Shown here one piece after another: positions 1-10,908 of a DNA stretch of 64,000 bases. The DNA comes from DASRDZ01 sp964499205. GTDB taxonomy: Bacteria; Chloroflexota; Dormibacteria; Aeolococcales; Aeolococcaceae. Within the stretch, counting starts at the first letter, position 1, and each line of letters begins with the position of its first letter. The DNA lies in NCBI GenBank assembly GCA_964499205.1, contig CAZCJX010000004.1, positions 10,090 to 74,089 on the forward strand, given 5' to 3'. A program made the position numbers and the translations under genes. Under the pieces are notes generated by a model. The model was not told the origin of the DNA, made no database searches, and saw only the letters and a list, made by a program, of their open reading frames with translations.

Positions 1-1
1 G

Positions 2-802
2 GCGCCCAACACCGAGCGCGGCTTCATCGATGCGCTCACCGCGGTGGTGCACGACACCACCCTGGCGCCGTCGGTGCTCAGCATCAGCTGGGGCTCCGCC
101 GAGGGGACCTGGACGCGCCAGGCGATCCACGCCCTCGACGGCCTCTGCCACGCCGCCGCCGCGGTCGGCGTCACCGTGCTCGCCGCCTCCGGCGACAACG
201 GCTCGCACGACGGGGTCCACGACGGCCGCGCCCACGTCGACTTCCCGGCGTCGAGCCCCTACGTGCTCGCCTGCGGCGGCACCACCCTGCACCTCCACCG
301 CGACGGCGCCCTCGCCGCCGAGGCGGCATGGAACGACGGCCCCCACCACGGCGCCACCGGGGGCGGCATCAGCGAGGTCTTCGCCGCCGTGCCGCCTTGG
401 CAGCGGGCTGCCGACCCGCCGCCCTGCGCCAACCCGCCGCACGGCAGCGGCCGCGGCGTCCCCGACGTCAGCGCCGCCGCCGACCCCGACACCGGCTACT
501 GCGTGCGCGTCGACGGTGTCGACACGGTGCTCGGCGGCACCAGCGCCGTCGCCCCGCTCTGGGCGGCGCTGATCGCTCGGGCCAACCAGCGCCACGGCCG
601 GCCGCTGGGCTGGGTCACCCCGCTGCTCTACTCACCCGAGGTGGCCGCCACCGCCCTGCGCGACGTGTCGACCGGCAGCAATGGCGCCTACCAGGCTCGC
701 CAGGGGTGGGACGCCTGCACCGGGCTGGGCACCCCGCGCGGCGACCGCATCGTCGACGCGCTGGTCGCGGTCAGGCGGCGAGCGGCTCCGCGGCCAGCTT
801 AG
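2..802 (+). CDS. Sedolisin-family (S53) serine protease, 3' part
   Basis: This is the C-terminal part of an acid serine-carboxyl protease; the gene begins before the window and is open from base 2. The oxyanion-hole Asp lies in an SGDNG motif (Asp codon at 194-196). The nucleophile lies in GGTSAVAP (Ser codon at 541-543), followed by the family's C-terminal calcium-site region (DVSTGSNG, then GWDACTGLGTP). The catalytic Glu/Asp pair and the propeptide should lie upstream, out of view. S53 enzymes are exported and cleave proteins at low pH. The last 32 bases overlap the convergent flippase-like gene. Confidence 0.9.
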   Translation, partial: APNTERGFIDALTAVVHDTTLAPSVLSISWGSAEGTWTRQAIHALDGLCHAAAAVGVTVLAASGDNGSHDGVHDGRAHVDFPASSPYVLACGGTTLHLHRDGALAAEAAWNDGPHHGATGGGISEVFAAVPPWQRAADPPPCANPPHGSGRGVPDVSAAADPDTGYCVRVDGVDTVLGGTSAVAPLWAALIARANQRHGRPLGWVTPLLYSPEVAATALRDVSTGSNGAYQARQGWDACTGLGTPRGDRIVDALVAVRRRAAPRPA

Positions 803-1811
803 GAGCAACCACCGGACCGGCGGCGGGGCCGCTGTCGAGCTTGACCGCCTTGCGGCGGCGCATCCAGAGGACGGCGCCGAAGAGGGCGAAGGGCACCATC
901 TGCAAGTCGATCAGCACCGCCAGCGCACCGGCGTGGGCGGAGTTGACGCCGGCGTGGGCGAGCAGCCCGACCAGCACGCCCTCGCGCAGGCCGAGGCCGT
1001 TCATCGAGAAGGGCGCCAGGGTGGCCAGCAGGGTGACCGGGATGGCCACCGCGAACAGGCTCCAGTCGGCGTGGATGCCCAGCGCCTTGGCGAAGATGGC
1101 CAGGGCGCAGAGGTTGATGCCCCAGCCGGCGGCGCCGATGAGCATCGACTGGACGAGCACGCGGGGCACCCGGCGGTAGGCGCGGAAGGCGCCGGTGAAG
1201 GGGTGCAGGCCGTTGGCGATGCGCTTGCGGTAGCGGGAGTCGTGGCCGCGCATGCGGCGGACGACGCGGTCGGCGCCCAGTGCCAGCACCCAGGCGACCA
1301 CCATGGCGACAGCGAAGACGCAGGCGCCGGCCACCCCGGCCGGGCCCAGCCAGGCGCGCAGCAGGACCGCGCCGGCCACGCCCCAGGCGGCCATGCCCAG
1401 GGTGCCGGCCATGCGGCTGCCGGCCAGCGAGGCCAGGGCGTGGCCGTGGCCGGTGACCTTGCCCACCTCGACGGCGCGCAGCGCGTCACCGCCGACGCCG
1501 GCGGGGAGCACCTGGCCGACGAAGAGGCCCTGGAGGTACCAGGAGGAGAGCGACGACCAGGCCAGGCGGTGGCCGGTGCCGCGCAGCAGCACGCCCCACT
1601 CCAGCACCGACGACATCAGGGCCAGCGCGGTCAGCGCCAGTCCCAGCGAGGCCCATCCCACGTTGGCGTCGGCGAGGCCGCGGGCGGCCTTCTGGACGTC
1701 GATGCTGTGCAGGAGGATGGCCACTCCCGCGACGGTGCCGCCGAGGCGGACCAGGGGAGAACGGAGACCGGCCCGGGTCATCCGGCGAAGCTTGGCTGTC
1801 ACGTCCTGCAT
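771..1811 (-). CDS. Flippase-like / LPG-synthase TM-domain membrane protein
   Basis: A 346-residue polytopic membrane protein of the lysylphosphatidylglycerol-synthase transmembrane family (YbhN/AglD-like), usually linked to lipid or glycolipid handling. The family pattern is visible: an N-terminal helix (RLGGTVAGVAILLH), several hydrophobic segments, the conserved stretch YLQGLFVGQVLPAGVGGD, and a basic C-terminal end after the last helix. I chose ATG 1811 because AGGAAG lies 5 nt upstream. An in-frame ATG at 1874 would overlap the GDPD gene by 8 nt and adds a non-conserved leader. It follows the GDPD gene on the same strand, so a lipid-metabolism pair is plausible. The actual substrate is unknown. 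Confidence 0.8.
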   Translation of the reverse strand: MQDVTAKLRRMTRAGLRSPLVRLGGTVAGVAILLHSIDVQKAARGLADANVGWASLGLALTALALMSSVLEWGVLLRGTGHRLAWSSLSSWYLQGLFVGQVLPAGVGGDALRAVEVGKVTGHGHALASLAGSRMAGTLGMAAWGVAGAVLLRAWLGPAGVAGACVFAVAMVVAWVLALGADRVVRRMRGHDSRYRKRIANGLHPFTGAFRAYRRVPRVLVQSMLIGAAGWGINLCALAIFAKALGIHADWSLFAVAIPVTLLATLAPFSMNGLGLREGVLVGLLAHAGVNSAHAGALAVLIDLQMVPFALFGAVLWMRRRKAVKLDSGPAAGPVVAPKLAAEPLAA

Positions 1812-1866
1812 TCCACTTCCTGGAGATGCCGATGGATCGGCGATTGGCCGGGACGCGGCGCGGTTG

Positions 1867-2625
1867 TCACCCATCGCAACGTCCCGTCACAACACTGTCT
1901 TGCGAGCCCAGCGCGGCGCGCATCTCGACCACCCGGTCGGTGGTCAGCCAGTCGACCCCGCAGGCCGACATGCGGCGGGCGGCGGAGGCGGAGTTGACCG
2001 TCCAGGCGGCCACCGGCAGGTCGAGCCGGCGGGCGGCGGCAACCAGCGCAGGGGTCACCGCCCAGCGGTCGACGGTGAAGCCGGCGGCGCCCACCGCGGC
2101 GGCGAGGCGGTCGAGCCGGGCGGGGAGCAGCGAGCGCAGGGCGCAGGCGGCGATGCGGCGGGCGCCCTCGCCGCGGCCCGGCGCCACGTGGGGCAGGCTG
2201 CGCCAGCGCGGCGCGCGCGGCGCTCGGGCGCGCAGCGTGGTGAGCGCGTCGCGGTCGTCGCTGCAGACCCACCAGCGGTCGGGGTCGTGGCGCTGGCCCA
2301 GCCAGTCGCCCAGGGCGCCGGCGTCGGCGGCGTGCTTGAGGTCGACCAGCACCGGGACGGTGCCGGTTTGGAGCACCTCGGCGGCCTCGTCGAGGGTGAG
2401 CACCTCGGGGTCCTCGCGGCGGACCGCGTCGAGGTCGGCGGTGGCCACGGGGCGGCCGGAGGGGAGGGTCCGATCGTGCCTCAGGAGGAGGGTCCCTCCG
2501 GCCTCGCGGCACACGTCGATCTCGATGCAGTCGACGTGCAGCCGCTCACCGAGGGCGAGCGTCTGGCGGGTGGGGGACCCGCCGGGCCGGTCTCCCGCGA
2601 GACCGGCGTGTCCGATGTAGCGCAC
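1867..2625 (-). CDS. Glycerophosphodiester phosphodiesterase family protein
   Basis: A 252-residue TIM-barrel enzyme expected to hydrolyse glycerophosphodiesters to glycerol 3-phosphate and an alcohol. The family's metal and catalytic residues are all in place: His6 in GHAG (equivalent to HRG), Glu35 and Asp37 in IEIDV, and His50 in LLRHD. The C-terminal strand VAAWTVN followed by GVDWLTTD is also typical. There is no signal peptide, so it is probably cytoplasmic. It lies directly upstream of the flippase-like gene on the same strand. Confidence 0.9.
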   Translation of the reverse strand: MRYIGHAGLAGDRPGGSPTRQTLALGERLHVDCIEIDVCREAGGTLLLRHDRTLPSGRPVATADLDAVRREDPEVLTLDEAAEVLQTGTVPVLVDLKHAADAGALGDWLGQRHDPDRWWVCSDDRDALTTLRARAPRAPRWRSLPHVAPGRGEGARRIAACALRSLLPARLDRLAAAVGAAGFTVDRWAVTPALVAAARRLDLPVAAWTVNSASAARRMSACGVDWLTTDRVVEMRAALGSQDSVVTGRCDG

Positions 2626-2686
2626 CTGCCCGGCATCATCGCAGGCCGGGCTTAAAGGCCGCGTCGCGCCGAGATCAGAGGTGTGT

Positions 2687-3163
2687 TCAGGCCGGTGAAG
2701 CGGGGTTGAGCCGGATGTACCAGCGCATCGTCGCTTCGGTGGCCAGCGCGCCCTCGGCGTCGTGCAGGGTGACCTGGACGTCGAAGCGGGCGCGACCCTG
2801 GGTCTCCAGCTCGGCGCGCACCCGCTCCACCTCCTCCGGGGTGACCACCGCCACCGCCGTGGCGTCGCCGCGGACGGGGCGCTTGTAGGCGAGCTGGGCG
2901 CCCTGGGCCAGGGGCGTGGCGCGACCGAGCAGGTCGAGGAAGGCGCTGCTCACTGCCGCACCGCTGACCGCCTCGACCAGGCTGAACTGGGCGCCGGCGT
3001 GCATGGTGCCGACGTGGTTGCCCACCTCCGGCCGCGACTCCAGCGCGCCGGTGGCGCGTCCCCCGTCCATCGCCGTGATGCGCACGCCGAGCATCGCGTT
3101 GTAGGGCATCTGCTCGATGCCGCCGCGGATCATCTCGGCGACGGACGACTGCTGCTGGACCAC
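2687..3163 (-). CDS. PaaI/DUF4442-type hotdog thioesterase
   Basis: A hotdog-fold protein of about 158 residues resembling PaaI/YiiD-type acyl-CoA thioesterases. The characteristic segment GNHVGTMHAGAQFSLVEAVSG carries the central helix, and LAYKRPVRGDATAV leads into the second half of the fold. I favour GTG 3163, which has an AGG nine bases upstream, over the internal ATG at 3133, which has no clear ribosome site. The acyl substrate cannot be told from sequence. Confidence 0.78.
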   Translation of the reverse strand: MVQQQSSVAEMIRGGIEQMPYNAMLGVRITAMDGGRATGALESRPEVGNHVGTMHAGAQFSLVEAVSGAAVSSAFLDLLGRATPLAQGAQLAYKRPVRGDATAVAVVTPEEVERVRAELETQGRARFDVQVTLHDAEGALATEATMRWYIRLNPASPA

Positions 3164-3273
3164 GCGTGTGCACCTCGTTGCGACGCTCTGCTCACCCCGA
3201 CCGCGACCATTGTCGCTCGCTGGCCTTGTCGGACTCCCCGCGTTCGTGTGACTGCCGGGCAACGGCCGCCGGC

Positions 3274-4509
3274 TCAGGCCACCAGCGGCGAGGCGCTGAG
3301 GCGCTGCAGCTCGGTGCGCAGCTCGCCCAGGTCGCGCGGGGAGCGGGCCAGTCCCTCGGCCATGGCGGCGTCGGCGACGGCCAGGGCGACGGCGCCGGCG
3401 ACGCCGGGAGCCAGCGGCGAGGGGACGACGATGCCGCGGCTGAGGTCGGCGACGTCGATGCACTCGGCGATGGCCCGCGCCGCGGCGCGCTTCATGCCCT
3501 CGCTGATGCGCCGTGCCCGCACGTCGAGGGCGCCGCGGAAGATGCCGGGGAAGGCGAGCACGTTGTTGATCTGGTTGGGGTAGTCGCTGCGGCCGGTGGC
3601 GACGATCGCGGCGCCGCCGGCGCGGGCGTCGTCGGGGAGGATCTCGGGGTTGGGGTTGGCCATGGCGAAGACCACGCAGTCCTGGTGCATGGTGCTGACC
3701 ATTCCCGCGGTGACCAGCCCGGCGCCGCTCAGCCCGATGAAGACGTCGGCGTCGTAGATGGCGTCGTCGAGCCCGCCGGCGATCTCCCGCGGGTTGGTGC
3801 GCTCCGCCATCTCCTGCTTGTGCGGCGGCAGCTCGCCGCGCGAGAGGCTGATGCAGCCGCGCGAGTCGACCAGCACGATGTCCTCGACGCCGCGGTCGAG
3901 CAGGATCTTGGCGCAGGCGATGCCCGCCGCCCCGGCGCCGTTGATGACCACGCGCAGGCTGAGGATGTCGCGCCCCAGCGCGCGCGCCGCGTTCTCCAGC
4001 GCGGCGAGGACGACCACCGCGGTGCCGTGCTGGTCGTCGTGGAAGATGGGGATGTCGCACTCGGCCTGCAGCCGCTCCTCCAGGGCGAAGCACTTGGGGG
4101 CGGCGATGTCCTCGAGGTTGACGCCGCCGAAGGTGGGCACCAGGTTGCGCACGATGGTGGCGATGGTCTCGACGTCCTGCGACTCGATGCAGATGGGGAA
4201 GGCGTCGATGCCGGCGAAGGTCTTGAAGAGCAGCGCCTTGCCCTCCATCACCGGCATCGCGGCCCGCGCGCCGATGTTGCCGAGGCCGAGCACCGCGCTG
4301 CCGTCGCTGACCACGGCAACCAGGTTGTTGCGCGCGGTGTAGACGTCGACCAGTGACGGGTCGTCGGCGATGGCCCGGCAAGGGGCGGCGACGTGGGGGG
4401 TGTAGGCGAGGCTGAGGTCGCGCGTGTCGTGCAGCGCCACCTTGGGGGAGACGGCGATCTTGCCCTTGCGGGCGGCGTGGTAGGCGAGCGCGTCGTCCTC
4501 GAGACTCAT
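3274..4509 (-). CDS. NAD(P)-dependent malic enzyme
   Basis: A 411-residue malic enzyme that oxidatively decarboxylates malate to pyruvate. It has the compact two-domain bacterial form without a phosphotransacetylase tail. The catalytic domain contains LGLGNIG followed by the conserved Lys region PVMEGKALLFKTFAGID and the metal-site motif FHDDQHGTAVV. The dinucleotide-binding domain begins at INGAGAAGIACAKILL. Later motifs, FAMANPNPEI and NQINNVLAFPGIFRGALD, are diagnostic of the family. ATG 4509 starts the conserved N-terminus (MSLEDDALAYHAARKGKI). Confidence 0.95.
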   Translation of the reverse strand: MSLEDDALAYHAARKGKIAVSPKVALHDTRDLSLAYTPHVAAPCRAIADDPSLVDVYTARNNLVAVVSDGSAVLGLGNIGARAAMPVMEGKALLFKTFAGIDAFPICIESQDVETIATIVRNLVPTFGGVNLEDIAAPKCFALEERLQAECDIPIFHDDQHGTAVVVLAALENAARALGRDILSLRVVINGAGAAGIACAKILLDRGVEDIVLVDSRGCISLSRGELPPHKQEMAERTNPREIAGGLDDAIYDADVFIGLSGAGLVTAGMVSTMHQDCVVFAMANPNPEILPDDARAGGAAIVATGRSDYPNQINNVLAFPGIFRGALDVRARRISEGMKRAAARAIAECIDVADLSRGIVVPSPLAPGVAGAVALAVADAAMAEGLARSPRDLGELRTELQRLSASPLVA

Positions 4510-4559
4510 GGGAACCGAGGAGTGTAGCGGGCGCCCGAACGACCCCGGCGCCGGCCGGC

Positions 4560-5702
4560 TCAGCTCGGCAGGACGACGAAGGCGAGGTCCACGGGGGTGA
4601 GCGGCTGCACAGTGAACTGGTAGGCGGGGCCGTCCTGGCCGACGGTGGTGGTCCAACTGCCCTGCTCGTAGAGCTCGACCACGTAAGGGCCGCCGACGGG
4701 CACGTCGCCGATGGTGAAGTCGCCGCGGCTGTCGGTGGTGGCGTAGTAGTAGGGGCCGCTGGTCTGGTAGGCGCTGCCCACCTGGTGGAAGTGGCTGCCC
4801 AGGCGCACGTCGAGGTGGGCCACCGGGGTGCTGCCGCGCACCACCGTGCCGGTGACCGACTGCGGGGCACGCAGCAGGGAGCGGGCGGTGCGCGCCTGGC
4901 TGGTGTCGCCGAAGTCGGTGACCAGGCGCTGCAGGTCGGTGAGCGCCTGGGCCTGGTCGTGCGCCTGCAGCGCCTCCTGGCCGGCGGCGAGCAGGGCGCG
5001 GGGCAGCAGCGCGTGGGCCTGCGAGGCCTCGGGACCGCTGCCCGCCTGGCGCACCACGTCGTCGAGGGCGAGCACCGCCTGGGCGGCCTGGCCGCGGTCG
5101 AGCAGCATGCCTGCCGCCTTGAGCGCGTAGCCGGGGCGGAGTTGCTCCGCCTGGGCGGCGACGTCGGCGGGCGGGTCGTTGTCGCGCAGCTGGTCGAGGC
5201 GGTGCAGGGCGACGTCCCAGTGGCCGCCCTTGGCCTGCGCCCTGGCGTCGGTCAGCGCGATCTCGCCGTGGGCGCGCTGCGCGTCGGGCTGGGGGAGGAC
5301 GACGCCGGGCAGGGTGGCGGCGTTCTCCAGCAGCGCCAGCGCGTCGGCGGCGCGGCCTCGGGCGGCCAGCCAGCCGGCCCAGAGCACGGCGCTGCGGCCG
5401 GCCTCGGCGGGGGCGGCGTCGATGGTGCCGCGGGCGAAGAGCATGAGCACCCCGCCGCGCTGCTCGACGGCGCGGTCGACGGCGATGGCCTCGTCGAAGT
5501 GGCCCTGGCTGCGCAGGTCGGCGACCTGCGACTGGGCGCTGCCCATCGCCGCCATGCCGCCCAGCTCAAGCCCGGTGAAGCCGAGCACCGGCGCCACCAG
5601 CAGGCCGACCACGACCGCCCGCCGGTTGGAGCCGCGCGACGGCGGCGGCGGGGCGGAGACCACGACCCGCGAGCTGGTGACGACGGGTGGGTCGGCGGCC
5701 AC
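4560..5702 (-). CDS. Membrane-anchored TPR-like protein with C-terminal beta domain
   Basis: A 380-residue protein of unknown role, starting with GTG 5702, four bases after the proC stop. A short cytoplasmic tail (residues 1-27) precedes one hydrophobic segment (about 28-55). A long alanine-rich helical region with TPR-like pairs follows (about 58-265). The C-terminal 100 residues (SVTGTVVRGSTPVAHLDVRL, then TTDSRGDFTIGDVPVGGPYVVEL) look like a carboxypeptidase-regulatory-like beta-sandwich, expected outside the membrane. Close spacing to proC suggests one transcript, but no functional link is evident. Confidence 0.65.
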   Translation of the reverse strand: MAADPPVVTSSRVVVSAPPPPSRGSNRRAVVVGLLVAPVLGFTGLELGGMAAMGSAQSQVADLRSQGHFDEAIAVDRAVEQRGGVLMLFARGTIDAAPAEAGRSAVLWAGWLAARGRAADALALLENAATLPGVVLPQPDAQRAHGEIALTDARAQAKGGHWDVALHRLDQLRDNDPPADVAAQAEQLRPGYALKAAGMLLDRGQAAQAVLALDDVVRQAGSGPEASQAHALLPRALLAAGQEALQAHDQAQALTDLQRLVTDFGDTSQARTARSLLRAPQSVTGTVVRGSTPVAHLDVRLGSHFHQVGSAYQTSGPYYYATTDSRGDFTIGDVPVGGPYVVELYEQGSWTTTVGQDGPAYQFTVQPLTPVDLAFVVLPS

Positions 5703-5706
5703 CTGC

Positions 5707-6600
5707 TCAGCGCTCCCGCCTGGGTCGGGGAGCGGCGGCGCCCTCGTCGCCCTCCAGCTGGGCCTCGATCTGCACGGTGCGCTCGAAGGCGGCCCACACC
5801 GCGTCGCTCACCACGGTGCGCAGCTTGCCCCGCTCCAGCTCGTACATCGCTGCCGCCGTGGTGCCGCCCGGCGAGGTCACCATGTCGCGCAGCTCGGCGA
5901 TGTGCAGCCCGCTCTGCAGCGCGAAGGCCGCCGACCCCTGCATGGTGTCGAGCACCAGCTCGCGGGCGAGGTGGCGGGGGAAGCCGAGGTGCACCGCGGC
6001 GTCGACCAGCGCCTCGATGAACAGGAAGATGTAGCTCGGCCCGGTGCCGCTGACCGCGGTGGCCATGGCCACCTGGCGCTCGTGGTGCACCTCGAACTCG
6101 CGGCCCAGCGCGCTGAGCATGCCGCGGGTGCGCGCCTTGCCCTCCTCGGTCACCGATTCGGTGGCGTACCAGACGGTGACGCCCTGGGCGATCTGCGCCG
6201 GCGTGTTGGGCATGGCGCGGACCACCGCGGGATGGTCGAGGCCGGCGCCGAGGGCGTGGGTGCTGGCGCCGGCGACCACGCTGACCACCAGCTGCTGCGG
6301 GGTGAGCACGCCGCGCAGCTCGGGCATCACCTCGGGGAGCACCTGCGGCTTGACCGCCAGCAGCACCACGTCGGCGCCGCGCGCCGCCTCGGCGTTGTCG
6401 TCGGTGACGGTGACGGCGTGGGCCTGCCGGAGCGCCTGGCGGCGTTCCTCGCGGGGGTGCGAGCAGGTCACCTGCTGCGGCTCGACCAGCCCCTCGCGGA
6501 GCAGGCCGGCGAGCATGCTCTCGGCCATCACGCCGGTGCCGACGATGCCGACGCGCGCGTCGCGCAGGGGATTGGTGCCCACGGGGCCGCAGCGTGCCAT
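5707..6600 (-). CDS. proC: Pyrroline-5-carboxylate reductase
   Basis: A 297-residue enzyme for the last step of proline synthesis, reducing 1-pyrroline-5-carboxylate with NAD(P)H. The N-terminal Rossmann motif is VGIVGTGVMAESML. The segments LLAVKPQVLPEVM and VVRAMPNTPAQI are typical, and the C-terminal dimer domain holds the signature AVSGTGPSYIF and TSPGGTTAAAMYELE. It is about 20 residues longer than many ProC proteins because of the first dozen residues, so GTG near 6582 is an alternative start. Confidence 0.95.
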   Translation of the reverse strand: MARCGPVGTNPLRDARVGIVGTGVMAESMLAGLLREGLVEPQQVTCSHPREERRQALRQAHAVTVTDDNAEAARGADVVLLAVKPQVLPEVMPELRGVLTPQQLVVSVVAGASTHALGAGLDHPAVVRAMPNTPAQIAQGVTVWYATESVTEEGKARTRGMLSALGREFEVHHERQVAMATAVSGTGPSYIFLFIEALVDAAVHLGFPRHLARELVLDTMQGSAAFALQSGLHIAELRDMVTSPGGTTAAAMYELERGKLRTVVSDAVWAAFERTVQIEAQLEGDEGAAAPRPRRER

Positions 6601-6637
6601 ATGGCGCGTGCTGCGCGCTCTCGCGCGCGCCCGCAGG

Positions 6638-7564
6638 CTAGGCGCCGAAGAGGTTGCCGGGCAGGCCGGGCGCGTTGGGATCGACGGCCGGCTTGCTGAC
6701 GGTGATCTTGGCGCCGTAGTCGCTGAAGCGGTCGGTGCCGTTGATCTTCATCAGCATCGAGCCGCTGATGCTGCCGAGCTGGCTGCCGGTGCCCAGCTTG
6801 CCGCCGTACTGCTGCATCAGCAGCGACATGAACTTGCCCATGTCGATGGCCATGGTCATGTCGGTGACGACCGCCTCGACGCGCCCGTCGACGTCGCGGA
6901 CGTAGACGTCGAGCCCGCCATCCTTGACGGTGAACACGTCCTTGAGCAGCTGGGTGATCTGCTGGATCGCCGAGGCGCCGGAGCCGGAGCCGGTGATCTT
7001 GTCGAGCTGGTCCTGGATGTAGTTGGCGCCGAAGTTGGCATGGAGGTGCTCGACGCGCTGGCCGTCGTGGACGGTGGCGCCGAGGTCCTTGACGTCGACG
7101 GCGCCGGTGAGCAGCCGCTTGATGTCGCTGGGCGAGGCGTTGACGCCCTCCAGGTTGAGCGACCCGGCGTCGGCGTACTTGCCGTCGTTGTTCATCGAGA
7201 TGTAGTAGTGCCCGTCGTAGAGGACCACGGCCATCTGCTTCTTCTCGCCCGCGACGGAGATGCTCATGGTCATGCCGACCCGCTGCGGGTCCTGGACCTC
7301 GCCCTTGCCGTCCATGCTGAAGTTCTTCATGGCGCTGGTCATGGCGTCGAGCATGGTGGCGGGCATGCCCTGCACGCCGCTGGCGTCGACCGACATGTCG
7401 GCGGTCATGGCCATGCGGTAGGACTCACCGGTGACCTTGGTGCTGGCCAGCTGGATGATCTGCTCTGGCGTCTTTCCCTGCAGCACGCTGGTGGCGCCGC
7501 CGCAGGCGGTGGCGAGGAGGGCGGCGCTGAGGCCGCCGAGGGCGAGCTTGGCCAGGTGGCGCAT
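6638..7564 (-). CDS. Lipoprotein, LppX/LprG-like
   Basis: A secreted lipoprotein of about 308 residues. A short basic n-region (MRHLAKLA) and hydrophobic stretch end in the lipobox LLATACGG, with Cys as the lipidation site. The mature part alternates polar and hydrophobic beta strands and contains TGESYRMAMTADMSV and later AVVLYDGHYYISMN, a pattern seen in LppX/LprG-like lipoproteins that bind lipids. That assignment is by general resemblance only. ATG 7582 is an alternative start adding six residues. It is divergent from hutH. Confidence 0.65.
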   Translation of the reverse strand: MRHLAKLALGGLSAALLATACGGATSVLQGKTPEQIIQLASTKVTGESYRMAMTADMSVDASGVQGMPATMLDAMTSAMKNFSMDGKGEVQDPQRVGMTMSISVAGEKKQMAVVLYDGHYYISMNNDGKYADAGSLNLEGVNASPSDIKRLLTGAVDVKDLGATVHDGQRVEHLHANFGANYIQDQLDKITGSGSGASAIQQITQLLKDVFTVKDGGLDVYVRDVDGRVEAVVTDMTMAIDMGKFMSLLMQQYGGKLGTGSQLGSISGSMLMKINGTDRFSDYGAKITVSKPAVDPNAPGLPGNLFGA

Positions 7565-7711
7565 GGGAAGAGGTGTCTCCATAGGGTGGGAGTCCGGGGG
7601 TGTCCGCGGGTGAACCATACATCGCTCCCGGCGCAGTGAACGGGTGGGTTGCTGCTGCAACGGTGACGAATCGGTATCGGGCGGCCGCGCCAGCCGCTAC
7701 GCTGCGGCCTG

Positions 7712-9240
7712 ATGGTCGTGCTCGACGGGTCCCCGCTGGCGGTGGCCGACGTGGTCGCGGTGGCCCGGCACGGCGAGGCGGTCACGCTCAGCGACGCGGC
7801 CCGCGAGCGGATGGCCCCGGCCCGCGCGCTGGTCGACCGGCTCGACGCCTCCGACGACGTGGTCTACGGGGTCACCACCGGGTTCGGCGCGCTGGCCGAC
7901 CGGGCCATCTCCGCCGCCGATCGCGTCACCCTGCAGCGCGCCGTGGTGCGCAGCCACGCCGCGGGGGCGGGACCGGCGCTGCCCGCGGAGGTGGTGCGCG
8001 GCATGCTGCTGCTGCGGGCACGCACGCTGTGCGCGGGGTATTCGGGGGTGCGCGCCGAGCTGGTCGAGGCGATGCTGGCGCTGCTGCGCAGCGGGGTGGT
8101 GCCGTGGGTGCCGGAGCACGGGTCGCTGGGGGCGTCGGGCGACCTGGCGCCGCTGGCCCACGCCGCCGCCTGCCTGCTCGGCGAGGGGTGGGCGATGGGC
8201 CCGAACGGTGCGCCGGTCGAGGCCATGCAGGCGCTGCACGCGCACGGGCTGGCACCCGCGACCGTGGGCGTGAAGGAGGGGCTGGCGCTGATCAACGGCA
8301 GCGACGCCATGGCGGCGACGCTGGCGCTGGCGGTGTTCGACGTCGCCGAGCTGCTCACCGTGGCCGACTGCTCCTGCGCCATGAGCGTCGAGGCGCTGCT
8401 GGGCACGGAGCGCGCCTTCGACGCCGACGTGGTGGCGCTGCGGCCGTCACCGGGGCAGCGCGACTCGGCGGCCAACCTGCGCGCCCTGCTGCGTGACAGT
8501 CCCATGGTGGCGTCGCATCGCGCCTCGCACCACGCGGTGCAGGACGCCTACTCGCTGCGCTGCGCGCCGCAGGTGCACGGCGCGGCGCGCGACGTGCTGG
8601 GCTTCGCCCGCAGCGTGGTCGAGCGCGAATTGGCCAGTGTTGTCGACAACCCGCTGGTCATGGTGGAGCGCGGCGAGGTGGTGAGCAGCGGCAACTTCCA
8701 CGCCCAGGCGCTGGGCTACGCGGCCGACATGCTGGCCTCGGTGTGCGCCGACGTCGCCTCGATCAGCGAGCGGCGCGTCGACCGGCTGGTCGACCCGGCC
8801 CGGTCGCGCGGGCTGCCGGCGTTCCTCACCCGCAACCCCGGCGTCAACAGCGGGCTGATGATCGCCCAGTACACCGCGGCCGCCTGCGTCACCGCGCTGC
8901 GCGCCGCGGCGGCGCCGATCGCGGTGCAGAGCGTGCCGGTCAGCGCCGGGCAGGAGGACCACGTCTCGATGGGCTTCACCGCGGCGATGCGGACCCGGCG
9001 ATCGGTCGAGGACCTGCGGCGCGTGCTCGCCGTCGAGGCGATGTGCGCGGCGCAGGCGCTGGAATTGCGCGCACCGCTGCGGCCCGCCCCCGCCACCGGC
9101 GCGCTGCTGCGCTCGCTGCGCACCCGGGTGCCGGCGCTGGAGGAGGACCGCGTCCTCGCCGGCGACCTGCGGGCGGCCGAGGAGTGGCTGCGTGACGGGG
9201 CGTGGCGCGCGGCGGCGGGCGAGGTGGTGGAGGCGCTGGC

Positions 9241-9244
<4 letters not shown>
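7712..9244 (+). CDS. hutH: Histidine ammonia-lyase
   Basis: A 510-residue enzyme converting L-histidine to urocanate and ammonia, the first step of histidine degradation. The autocatalytic MIO cofactor arises from Ala141-Ser142-Gly143 in GSLGASGDLAPLAH. Tyr52 in VYGVTTGFG is the conserved active-site tyrosine. Other family blocks are VKEGLALINGSD, RVDRLVDPARSRGLPAFL and SAGQEDHVSMG. It is the first gene of a four-gene hut operon; its TGA overlaps the GTG of hutU by 4 nt. Confidence 0.97.
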
Positions 9245-10904
<1,660 letters not shown>

Positions 10905-10908
<4 letters not shown>
